Shown: positions 1 through 7,327 of the stretch, piece by piece | Layout of the letters: every line of letters starts with the position of its first letter | Numbering within the stretch: position 1 is the stretch's first letter | NCBI GenBank assembly: GCA_946414395.1 | Contig: CAMKOE010000017.1 | Location: 1-49,252, forward strand | Direction: 5' to 3' | DNA: 49,252 bases | Source of the DNA: an uncultured Porphyromonadaceae bacterium | Lineage (GTDB): Bacteria; Bacteroidota; Bacteroidia; Bacteroidales; Muribaculaceae | Translations under genes and position numbers: made by a program | The notes under the pieces: model-generated | The model's input: the letters and a program-made list of their open reading frames with translations, nothing else | What the model was told of the DNA's origin: nothing | The model's database searches: none

Positions 1-1678
1 GGTCGTCCAGGTCGTTGTGCTTGTAGAGCAGCGGCAACTTCTTGCTGGTCTGGCCCACAGTCATCTCCTTGCTGTAGTCCACAAACTGGGGCTGGATGGG
101 CTTGACGCTCTCGCCCAGTATGCTCTTCACAAAGTCGCTCTGCTTGTCGCGGTTGGTGGGGATGGGAGTGATCTGGGGCTTGTCGATCTTCTTCTCGGTG
201 GTGTCAACGCCCATGCGCTTGTACACGCACACAAAGTTGTTGTCCAGCAGGTGGCGGTTGGCAAAGTCCACGATCTGCTGCTTGGTCATGCCGGCCATGC
301 GGTCGAGTTTGCCGACCTCCTGAGCCCAATCCACGTGGTTGATAAAGGCATTGACCAACTGGCGGGTGCGTGCACTGTTGTTGTCCAGGGCGCGCAGGTA
401 GTTCAACTTGTTGTTGTTGACCACGCTCACGAGCAGGTCGTCGTCAAAGTCGCCGGCGCGCAGTTTGGCAATTTCGCCCAGCAGCAGTTGGCGCACCTCT
501 TCCAGGCTCTGTCCCTCGTTGGGATAGCCGGCGAGCATGAGCATCGAGTAGTCGGTCATCTGGTCGCTGTAGGCTCCGGCGCCCATGATCTTGAGGGGCT
601 GGTTCAGGTTCAGGTCGATCAGGCCGGCGGTGCCGTTGGACAGCATCTGGGCGATGACGTCGACGGTGTCGTTCTCCAGCGAGTTGGCCTGGCCAAAGCG
701 CCATCCCAGTGCCACCAGTTCAGCCTCCTGGCCGATGACGGTGGTGTCGATGGGTGATGTGATGGGCTGAAGGGGAGCAAACTCGGGGCGGGTCAGATTG
801 TCGTTGGGCTTCCAGCCGCCAAAATGGCGCTCCAGGATGGTGATGACCTCGTCGGGGTCAAAGTCACCAGCCATGCAGATGGCCACGTTGTTGGGGCAGT
901 AGTAGTTGTGGAAGTAGTTCTTGATGTTGGTGATCGACGGATTCTTGAGGTGCTCCTGCGTGCCGATGGTCGTCTGGGTGCCATAGGGGTGTGTGGGGAA
1001 CATCTTGGCGCTCAAGGCCTCGAACAGTTTGCGCTGATCCTGTGCGATGCCGATGTTGTACTCCTCATACACGGCCTCCAACTCGGTGTGGAAACCGCGG
1101 ATGACCATATTCTGGAAACGGTCGCTCTGGATGCGTGCCCAGCGGTCGACCTCGTTGGCGGGGATGTCCTCGGTGTAGCAGGTGACGTCGGTGCTGGTAT
1201 AGGCGTTGGTGCCGATGGCGCCGATGCCGGCCATGAGTTTGTCATACTCGTTGGGAATGTTGTACTGGGCGGCCAGTTGCGAGATGCTGTCGATCTCGTG
1301 GTAGAGCACGCGACGGCGCTCGGGATCCTTCACGAGGCGGTACTGCTCGTAGCGGGCCTCGATGGTGTCGAGCAGGGCTTTCTCGGCCTGATAGTTGCTT
1401 GTGCCGAACTGCTGGGTGCCCTTGAACATCAAGTGCTCCAGATAATGGGCCAGACCGGTGGTCTCGGCGGGGTCGTTACGCGAGCCGGTGCGCACGGCGA
1501 TGTGGGCTGTGATGCGCGGGCTCTGGTGGTTAACACTCAGGAAGACCTTCAGGCCGTTGCTCAGTGTGTAGCACTGGGTAGCCATGGGGTCGCCGGGAAC
1601 AGTCGTTCCCACGGGCGCTGCTTGAGCCATGGCCAGGCATGCCATGGCGGTCAGCATCATGAATAGGATTTTTCTCAT
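1..1678 (-). CDS. M16 family zinc metallopeptidase, secreted (C-terminal part outside window)
   Basis: The reading frame starts with ATG at 1678 and stays open to the window edge, giving about 559 residues of what in this family is usually a protein of about 900-950 residues. A hydrophobic leader (MRKILFMMLTAMACLAMAQA) indicates export to the periplasm. The inverted zinc motif HxxEH is visible as HYLEHLMFKG at about residues 67-76, in the usual TGLAHYLEHLMFKGT context of pitrilysin/insulinase peptidases, and the second zinc-ligand region (ELEAVYEEYN) follows about 90 residues later. Such proteins degrade peptides in the periplasm. It is divergent from pnp, with a TACCTTTG promoter box on its own strand 53 bases upstream. 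The only uncertainty is the unseen C-terminal half. Confidence 0.93.
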   Translation of the reverse strand, partial: MRKILFMMLTAMACLAMAQAAPVGTTVPGDPMATQCYTLSNGLKVFLSVNHQSPRITAHIAVRTGSRNDPAETTGLAHYLEHLMFKGTQQFGTSNYQAEKALLDTIEARYEQYRLVKDPERRRVLYHEIDSISQLAAQYNIPNEYDKLMAGIGAIGTNAYTSTDVTCYTEDIPANEVDRWARIQSDRFQNMVIRGFHTELEAVYEEYNIGIAQDQRKLFEALSAKMFPTHPYGTQTTIGTQEHLKNPSITNIKNYFHNYYCPNNVAICMAGDFDPDEVITILERHFGGWKPNDNLTRPEFAPLQPITSPIDTTVIGQEAELVALGWRFGQANSLENDTVDVIAQMLSNGTAGLIDLNLNQPLKIMGAGAYSDQMTDYSMLMLAGYPNEGQSLEEVRQLLLGEIAKLRAGDFDDDLLVSVVNNNKLNYLRALDNNSARTRQLVNAFINHVDWAQEVGKLDRMAGMTKQQIVDFANRHLLDNNFVCVYKRMGVDTTEKKIDKPQITPIPTNRDKQSDFVKSILGESVKPIQPQFVDYSKEMTVGQTSKKLPLLYKHNDLDD

Positions 1679-1730
1679 CGTTTTTTCTATTATTTAGGGA
1701 ATAGTTATTGATGTGGTTATTAGTTGGTCA

Positions 1731-1738
1731 CAAAGGTA
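1731..1738 (-). promoter_or_regulatory. -7 promoter box (TACCTTTG) of the M16 peptidase gene
   Basis: On the minus strand the bases read TACCTTTG, an exact match to the Bacteroidetes -7 element TAnnTTTG, 53 bases before the start codon at 1678. I see no clear TTTG at the -33 position. The remaining 1679-2045 stretch between the divergent genes contains no credible gene. Confidence 0.6.
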
Positions 1739-1935
1739 ATGTTTTTTTTATTAATCGGTGCATTATTTTTCAGTTTTACTCCTTTGTAGGGCTTTTTGTG
1801 CCGATTGTGGCGATGGACTGTGCGGCAGCGGGTGGCCACTCGACTCAGGGGCCTGCGGGTGGCAAATGTCATCGAAACGGCTGTGAATTATATTTAAAAG
1901 GAGGGAATCATAGCGATAAATTGGAAAATAATGTG

Positions 1936-1943
1936 TACCTTTG
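1936..1943 (+). promoter_or_regulatory. -7 promoter box (TACCTTTG) of pnp
   Basis: TACCTTTG lies 103 bases before the chosen pnp start at 2046. This gives a 5' leader of about 95 nt, long enough for post-transcriptional control; pnp leaders are autoregulated in other bacteria, but nothing here proves that. The leader has the inverted pair AAACAGCCACATAGACTGTTTTG near 1979-2001, which could form a weak hairpin. Confidence 0.6.
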
Positions 1944-2045
1944 CACGATTTTTTAGAAAATGGGTGTAAACCCAGTGCAAAACAGCCACATAGACTGTTT
2001 TGTCACGACGCTGCCTATTTTATCCAATATAATAGTAATTTTTTT

Positions 2046-4349
2046 ATGACACCTACTACAAAAACCATCGTACTGAGTGACGGACGTGAGATCACTCTGC
2101 AGACTGGAAAGCTTGCTGAGCAAGCCGATGGAGCTGTTGAATTGAGGCTGAACAACACCATGTTGTTGGCCACCGTATGCTCGGCCAAGGAGGCCGACGA
2201 GGGCGTGGACTTCATGCCCCTGACTGTTGAATATAAGGAGAAATTCTCGGCCTATGGCCGCTTCCCCGGTGGCTTTACCCGCCGCGAGGGTCGCGCCAGC
2301 GACTACGAGATCTTGACCGCCCGCCTGGTCGATCGCGTGTTGAGGCCCCTGTTCCCCTCTAACTATCACGCTAACACTATCGTTCACATCCTGATGTTCT
2401 CGAGCGACGGTGTTGACGCCCCCGATGCCCTGGCAGGTCTTGCCGCATCGGCAGCCATCGCAGTGAGCGATGTGCCCTTTGAAGAGCCCATTGCCGAGGT
2501 GCGTGTAGCACGCATCGACGGTGAATTCGTTATCGACCCGACGTTTGAGCAGATTGAGAAGGCTGACATGGAATTGATGGTAGGTGCGACTTACGATAAT
2601 ATTATGATGGTCGAGGGCGAAATGGACGAAGTGAGCGAGGATGACCTGATTGCTGCCTTGAAGGCTGCCCATGAGGCTATCAAGCCCATGTGCCTCGTGC
2701 AGAAGGAGTGGGCCCGCGAACTGGGCATCGCCAAGCGCGAGTACTGCCACGAGACCGACGACGAGGAACTCCACGAGCGCGTGCGCAAGGAGATTTATCC
2801 CAAGTGCTATGCCGTTGCCCAGGCTGGCAAGGCCGACAAGCAGTGGCGCAACGAGACCTTCCAGAAGGCCTATGACGACTTCATGGAGACCATTCCCGAG
2901 GAGGAGCGCGAGGAGAAGGAGCCGATGATCAAGCGCTACTATGAGGAAGTGCAGCGCGACGCCGTTCGCCGTTGCATCCTCGACGAGCACATCCGCCTGG
3001 ATGGCCGCAAGACCGACGAGATCCGCCCCATCACCTGTGAGCCCGACTACCTGCCTTATCCCCACGGCTCGGCCCTGTTCAAGCGTGGTGAGACCCAGGC
3101 CCTGGCTACCGTGACCCTGGGCACCAAGGACGATGAGAAACTCATCGACGACGTGCTGCGTCACGAGAACGAGCGCTTCCTGCTCCACTATAACTTCCCC
3201 GCCTTCTCGACCGGCGAGGCACGCGCACCGCGTGGCGTGAGCCGCCGCGAGATTGGCCACGGTAACCTGGCCCATCGCGCCCTCAAGCGCATGATCCCCG
3301 AGGACAACCCCTACTGCATCCGCATCGTGAGCGACATCCTGAGCAGTAACGGCTCGTCGTCGATGGCTACCGTGTGTGCCGGCTGCATGGCACTGCTCGA
3401 CGCCGGTATCAAACTCAAGAAGCCCGTTGCGGGTATCGCCATGGGCCTGATCACCGACGAGGGTAACGTCAAGCACGCTGTGCTGAGCGACATTCTGGGC
3501 GATGAGGATCACCTGGGTGACATGGACTTCAAGGTGACTGGTACCGTTGACGGTATCACCGCTACCCAGATGGATATCAAGTGCGACGGTCTGCCCTACG
3601 AGATTCTCGAGCAGGCACTGCGCCAGGCCCGTGAAGGCCGCCTCCACATCCTCAATCTCATCAACCAGGCAATCCCCGCACCGCGCGAGGACTACAAGCC
3701 TCACGTGCCGCGCATCGTCACCATGACCGTGGACAAGGAGTTCATCGGTGCCATCATCGGCAAGGGTGGCGAGGTTATCCAGGGCTTGCAGGAAGAGACT
3801 GGTACTACCATCAGCATTGAGGAAATCGACGGCAAGGGAATCGTTGAGATCGCTGCCGCCAACAAGGATAGCATCGACGCTGCCGTGGCACGCATCGAGG
3901 CCATCATCGCCGTGCCCGAGGAGGGTCAGATCTACACCGGCAAGGTGGTCAGCATCCTCGAGTTTGGTGCTTTCGTTCAGTTCATGCCTGGTCGTGACGG
4001 CCTGCTGCACATCAGCGAGATCAGTTGGGACCGCCTCGAGAGCATGGAGGCCAGTGGCCTGCACGAGGGCGACGAGGTCACCGTCAAACTCATCGAGATT
4101 GACAAGAAGACCGGTAAGTTCCGCCTGTCGATGCGTGCCCTGCAGGACAAGCCCGAGGGCTATGACGAGCGCAAGCAGGGTGGCAATGGCCGTGGCCCGC
4201 GCCAGGGTGGCAACGGCGGTGGCAACCGCGACCGTGGCCCGCGTCAGGGTGGTGGCAATGGTGGTAATCGTCCCATGGGCGGCAACCGCCAGGGTGGCAA
4301 CCGTGGCCCGCGCCGTCCCCGTCGTGACGATCGCCGCGACGACGAGTAA
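2046..4349 (+). CDS. pnp: Polyribonucleotide nucleotidyltransferase (PNPase)
   Basis: This 767-residue protein is the phosphorolytic 3'-5' exoribonuclease that degrades RNA to nucleoside diphosphates, acting as a cytosolic trimer. Two RNase PH-like domains come first (one begins near residue 10, the second around residues 325-545, with [18 protein letters not shown]). A KH domain follows ([11 protein letters not shown] near residue 570), then an S1 domain ([20 protein letters not shown] near residues 627-700). The last 55-60 residues are a Gly/Arg/Asn-rich tail with repeated RGPRQGGN units, an RGG-like RNA-binding extension. The start at 2046 ([10 protein letters not shown]) is preferred because the longer open frame to 1941 begins inside the promoter box. 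A stem-loop at 4381-4412 follows the stop. Confidence 0.97.
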   Translation: MTPTTKTIVLSDGREITLQTGKLAEQADGAVELRLNNTMLLATVCSAKEADEGVDFMPLTVEYKEKFSAYGRFPGGFTRREGRASDYEILTARLVDRVLRPLFPSNYHANTIVHILMFSSDGVDAPDALAGLAASAAIAVSDVPFEEPIAEVRVARIDGEFVIDPTFEQIEKADMELMVGATYDNIMMVEGEMDEVSEDDLIAALKAAHEAIKPMCLVQKEWARELGIAKREYCHETDDEELHERVRKEIYPKCYAVAQAGKADKQWRNETFQKAYDDFMETIPEEEREEKEPMIKRYYEEVQRDAVRRCILDEHIRLDGRKTDEIRPITCEPDYLPYPHGSALFKRGETQALATVTLGTKDDEKLIDDVLRHENERFLLHYNFPAFSTGEARAPRGVSRREIGHGNLAHRALKRMIPEDNPYCIRIVSDILSSNGSSSMATVCAGCMALLDAGIKLKKPVAGIAMGLITDEGNVKHAVLSDILGDEDHLGDMDFKVTGTVDGITATQMDIKCDGLPYEILEQALRQAREGRLHILNLINQAIPAPREDYKPHVPRIVTMTVDKEFIGAIIGKGGEVIQGLQEETGTTISIEEIDGKGIVEIAAANKDSIDAAVARIEAIIAVPEEGQIYTGKVVSILEFGAFVQFMPGRDGLLHISEISWDRLESMEASGLHEGDEVTVKLIEIDKKTGKFRLSMRALQDKPEGYDERKQGGNGRGPRQGGNGGGNRDRGPRQGGGNGGNRPMGGNRQGGNRGPRRPRRDDRRDDE

Positions 4350-4380
4350 TCACTAGCGACAACAACTCTCTCATGATATC

Positions 4381-4412
4381 GAGCGCCGAGGCAACACCAA
4401 GCCCCGGCGCTC
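4381..4412 (+). terminator. Stem-loop downstream of pnp
   Basis: GAGCGCCG (4381-4388) pairs perfectly with CGGCGCTC (4405-4412) around a 16-base loop, 31 bases after the pnp stop. The following bases (GTGTTATAT) hold few T, so it may act as a 3'-end stabiliser or Rho-independent signal of moderate strength. Confidence 0.55.
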
Positions 4413-4469
4413 GTGTTATATCCCGCATCCTTAGCCGATGCGGATCAACCCCCATGGCGACTGAAACTA

Positions 4470-4581
4470 TTCATCGCGCTACGCGCGAGAAATCAAGCAA
4501 AATTATAAATAAAATTGAAATAAAAATTTATTTTGTTTGATATTATACAAATTTTTATTTGATTTCTCGGCCGTAAGGCCG
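4470..4581. repeat. Palindromic intergenic element with A+T-only core
   Basis: The decamer GAGAAATCAA at 4487-4496 is matched by its exact reverse complement TTGATTTCTC at 4559-4568. Between them lie 62 bases that are almost purely A and T. A short GC hairpin sits outside each arm: CGCGCTACGCGCG at about 4475-4487 and CGGCCGTAAGGCCG at 4568-4581. The whole stretch 4350-4644 has no gene apart from the pnp stem-loop. It looks like a compound intergenic palindrome between convergent genes. Confidence 0.6.
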
Positions 4582-4644
4582 ATTTAAAACAAGCGAGTGA
4601 ATTATGACACAGCCCCTAGATGTGAGCCTGTACATGGTTGGCGA

Positions 4645-4860
4645 TTAATCGTCCATGCCCAGGAAGCGGCCTGAGTTGTCAAAGTTCAGGTCCATGCCGT
4701 TGGCGAGTTCGATCTCGTAGCCGTGGTACTCCTTGTTGACCTTGGTGATGGCCAGGTTGCGGTAGTTGCTTCTCACATAGTTGGAGATAGCCTTGGGAAT
4801 GAAGAAGGCGGGCACGCCTCTCATCGATTCCACTTGGTCCCACTGGTTATTTACTGCCAT
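4645..4860 (-). CDS. Small PepSY-like (DUF2874-type) protein
   Basis: This 71-residue protein has the PepSY-like core seen in Bacteroidetes: a helix that aligns as IPKAISNYVRSNYRNLAITK followed by a strand pair GYEIELANGMDLNFDNSGRFLGMDD. Relatives are usually exported and carry two such units. Here there is no signal peptide and only one unit, so it should be cytosolic. The function of the family is not established; names referring to beta-lactamase inhibitors come from fold similarity only. The ATG at 4860 is the only start consistent with the fold. It is divergent from the DUF3667 gene. Confidence 0.8.
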   Translation of the reverse strand: MAVNNQWDQVESMRGVPAFFIPKAISNYVRSNYRNLAITKVNKEYHGYEIELANGMDLNFDNSGRFLGMDD

Positions 4861-4909
4861 GATGGCGTTTTTTTTGTGACCAATAGAGACTGAATTGCTA
4901 CGTATTTAT

Positions 4910-4917
4910 TACCTTTG
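4910..4917 (+). promoter_or_regulatory. -7 promoter box (TACCTTTG)
   Basis: TACCTTTG stands 45 bases before the GTG start at 4963 of the DUF3667 gene and is preceded by an A+T-rich stretch, as usual for this type of promoter. Confidence 0.6.
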
Positions 4918-4962
4918 CGGATGTAAAAGCATATCATATGATAGGATTAAAGCGGAATTATT

Positions 4963-5937
4963 GTGGATTGTAAGAAACTATACCAGCGATTCAAGCAATG
5001 GCAATTGAGTCCATTCGAAAACGAGTTTGCTTCGCATAAGACTTGCCATTGCAGCAACTGCGGCCATGATTTTGTGGGCAACTTTTGTCCCTATTGTTCC
5101 CAGAAGCAGGGCATCGGCCCCATCACCTGGAAAAGTGTGGCCAAAGGCATTGGCGAACTCTGGGGGCTGCACAACCGCTCGCTGTTATACACCATCGTCC
5201 AGTTGCTGCTGCGTCCGGGCTACTTCATCGGCGACTACATCAGTGGCAAGCGCCAGGTGAGTTTCCCGCCTGTCAAGATGCTGATGCTCATCGGCGTGAT
5301 GGGCGTTATCGTCGATTTGTTGACGGGGGCCATCCACGGCTTTGTCTATAGCAAGGGCGCTAAGTTGGCCTATGTCAACGACGTGTTCAACTGGCTCAAT
5401 AACAATGTGCAAGGCATGTTCCCTCCTCCCAGTGAGTTCTTGAGCCGGGTGCTCCATTGGCTCAACACCCATCCCGATGTGTTCTCCTTGATATTGCTGT
5501 CGTTCCTGATTATCCCCGTCCACATCATTTTCCGCTTCTCCCCGAGCAACACGAGGCACACCCTACCGCAGGGTTTCTTCATCCAGGTCTTCAGCACCGC
5601 GCTGTTCCTGATGCTGAACATGCTCTATGACATCACTGCCAAGGGGTGGTTTGTGGCGGCCCTGGGCGCGCTCATGGTTTTCATGACCTACAAGCAGTTG
5701 TTTGGTTATGGCGTGTGGGGAACCCTGTGGCGCGTGGTGGTAGCCTTTGTGTGCGCCTTCATGTTGTTGTCGGTTTTGCTCAACATCAACTATGGCATCT
5801 ATCTGCTGGAGAATCATCAGCCGGTTACGGCACGGGACTTCTTCCTCAATGCTCCCATCTGCCTGGCCATCCTTACGCTTATCCTCGTGGCTTGCTACTA
5901 CATCAGTAAGCCACGCCGATCACATCAGGCAAACTGA
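4963..5937 (+). CDS. DUF3667 family membrane protein
   Basis: The 324-residue protein has an N-terminal zinc-ribbon-like motif with two CxxC pairs (CSNCGHDFVGNFCPYC, about residues 29-44), then the conserved block ITWKSVAKGIGELWGLHNRS. A loop (LLLRPGYFIGDYISGKRQ) precedes about five hydrophobic segments from about residue 105 to the C-terminus. This is the DUF3667 arrangement common in Bacteroidetes; its role is unknown, but a zinc ribbon followed by an inner-membrane bundle fits the family. The start is GTG at 4963; the upstream ATG at 4938 is in another frame. It stands alone, converging on the acyltransferase gene. Confidence 0.82.
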   Translation: MDCKKLYQRFKQWQLSPFENEFASHKTCHCSNCGHDFVGNFCPYCSQKQGIGPITWKSVAKGIGELWGLHNRSLLYTIVQLLLRPGYFIGDYISGKRQVSFPPVKMLMLIGVMGVIVDLLTGAIHGFVYSKGAKLAYVNDVFNWLNNNVQGMFPPPSEFLSRVLHWLNTHPDVFSLILLSFLIIPVHIIFRFSPSNTRHTLPQGFFIQVFSTALFLMLNMLYDITAKGWFVAALGALMVFMTYKQLFGYGVWGTLWRVVVAFVCAFMLLSVLLNINYGIYLLENHQPVTARDFFLNAPICLAILTLILVACYYISKPRRSHQAN

Positions 5938-5946
5938 ACGGATAAC

Positions 5947-5965
5947 AGCAGGCCTTCAGCCTGCT
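5947..5965 (+). terminator. Short hairpin after the DUF3667 gene
   Basis: AGCAGGC (5947-5953) pairs with GCCTGCT (5959-5965) around the loop CTTCA, ten bases after the stop codon. There is no T-run, so terminator activity is uncertain. Confidence 0.4.
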
Positions 5966-5970
5966 ATACA

Positions 5971-6027
5971 TTAGTTGTCAGTTTTACAGTTTTCAGAAAG
6001 CGGATGCTGCTGAAAACTGAAAACTAA
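5971..6027. repeat. Imperfect inverted repeat of AGTTTTCAG units
   Basis: The left arm 5971-5996 (TTAGTTGTCAGTTTT then CAGTTTTCAG) is complementary to the right arm 6010-6027 (CTGAAAACTGAAAACTAA), with small bulges. It lies between the convergent DUF3667 and acyltransferase genes, where it could fold in transcripts of both strands and serve as a shared 3'-end structure. Confidence 0.6.
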
Positions 6028-6072
6028 ATCTTCGCGTGAGACTCGATGCATCGGCGTTGCGTTGCGGCCGTA

Positions 6073-7170
6073 CTATGCTTTTCTGGACAGCAATGAACGG
6101 TAGAGGGTGATGCCCAGCAGTGGCACGGCGGTGCCAACGATGGTGTAGAGTACCCAGAAGAGGTCGGTCGTCGAGTTCTCGTGGATAACCATGTGGCAGC
6201 CGATCTGGCCCCAGTCCAAGCCGTAGTACCATATCTTGAGCGCCGACACCAGTTTGAACGAGATGATGTGCCAGATGTAGATGTACAACGTGTTGTTGCC
6301 GCAATAGACCATGAAGCGCTTGACGATGCCCTCGTGGCGGTCTAGCCATGAGGCGACATGATGGACCATGAGGAAGCCGATGGCGCCCGTGAAGGGTAGG
6401 GTAGCAACCGTGTGCAACTCGACCTTCAATGCCATGCCCTGCCAGCCCCGTGAGGCGCCGACTAACAGAATGACGGCATAGAGCAGCGTCAATGCCCAGT
6501 GCTCGGGAATGCGCTTCTCGAGACGGCGGTAGAGCACGCCCAGGCTGAAGAACAACACGCCCCAGCACTCGCGGATGCCGCCCTGGACGACGGTAACAAT
6601 CTGCAAGTGGTTGGCGACCTTGAACCACGCGAAGCCCACTGCCAGCACGGCAATCACGGCCGGAATAGTGTCGTGGCCCAGCCAGCGGTGACGGTTGTGC
6701 AGCAGCAGGTACAGCACTAGGAACACGATGCTCGACAGCAGCAATGCCCTGAAGAACCAGAAGGCCCCCGCCAGGAACTCGTCATAGCCGCCCATCGAGA
6801 AAATGATGTGCACCAGCCGCTGGCAGAACTGGTAGCCATCATAGGGGTGGGTCACACCGCCTGCCCAGTTGCCGTATTGCTCGTTCATCAGCCCGATTTT
6901 GAAAAACAGGTTGTGGAAAACCAGGAAAAACAGGCTCCACTTGACAAATGGCACATAGAGGCCCTTGAAACGCTTCACGCAGAAGGTCCACGGGTCCTGC
7001 AGGTACTTCTTGTCAAAGAAGTAGCCCGCCGCGATAAAGAACACCGGCATGTGGAACAGGTAGATGAACGTCACCAGCAGGGAAGGACCCTCGGCATGCC
7101 CCGCACACATCAGGATGATGGCTATCGCCTTGCAGATCGCCAGATTGGTATTCCTCGGTTTCATTGACAT
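6073..7170 (-). CDS. Acyltransferase family 3 membrane protein (OafA/YrhL-like)
   Basis: A protein of about 365 residues with about ten hydrophobic segments. It opens with the pattern typical of the family: a basic N-terminus followed by NLAICKAIAIILMCAGHAEG, where the histidine of the first membrane segment matches the catalytic region. MPVFFIAAGYFF follows. Such enzymes transfer acetyl or other acyl groups onto exported sugars. Starts at 7170 or 7164 are both possible (MSM...); 7164 is attractive because the first ATG directly abuts a 32-bp repeat arm. The gene therefore has its 5' leader built from that repeat. No sugar-polymer genes sit next to it, so the substrate cannot be named. Confidence 0.85.
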   Translation of the reverse strand: MSMKPRNTNLAICKAIAIILMCAGHAEGPSLLVTFIYLFHMPVFFIAAGYFFDKKYLQDPWTFCVKRFKGLYVPFVKWSLFFLVFHNLFFKIGLMNEQYGNWAGGVTHPYDGYQFCQRLVHIIFSMGGYDEFLAGAFWFFRALLLSSIVFLVLYLLLHNRHRWLGHDTIPAVIAVLAVGFAWFKVANHLQIVTVVQGGIRECWGVLFFSLGVLYRRLEKRIPEHWALTLLYAVILLVGASRGWQGMALKVELHTVATLPFTGAIGFLMVHHVASWLDRHEGIVKRFMVYCGNNTLYIYIWHIISFKLVSALKIWYYGLDWGQIGCHMVIHENSTTDLFWVLYTIVGTAVPLLGITLYRSLLSRKA

Positions 7171-7327
7171 TGGGTAAAATAGGGACGGTTCTTTTGATGT
7201 AAAAATGGAGTGGTTAAGAACCGTAAATGATTGATAAATATTGTGCTAATATAATGAATAGTGAGTATGCGCCTCATAACAATAGTCCGGAAAAATTACA
7301 TCAAAAGAACCGTCCCTATTTTACCCA
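7171..7327. repeat. Perfect 32-bp inverted repeat pair (GGGACGGTTCTTTT family)
   Basis: The left arm 7171-7202 (core GGGACGGTTCTTTTGATG) is the exact reverse complement of the right arm 7296-7327 over 32 bases; 93 bases separate them. The left arm abuts the start of the acyltransferase gene. The right arm supplies the last codons and TAA stop of the GH9 gene (stop at 7321-7323). The 93-base spacer is A+T-rich, has no open frame of note, and contains a partial echo of the core (GGTTAAGAACCG). Related shorter copies lie at 16658-16688 and 17733-17817. The form resembles REP/MITE-like non-autonomous elements. Confidence 0.85.

Noticed and set aside
1708..1956. An 82-codon frame between the M16 gene and pnp
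   Set aside because: It contains both promoter boxes and no recognisable start signal or domain.
1953..4064. A 703-codon open frame opposite pnp
   Set aside because: It is the antisense shadow of pnp in a G+C-rich gene. The product has repeated Leu/Val/Asp/His/Gly runs with no recognisable domain, whereas pnp is certain.
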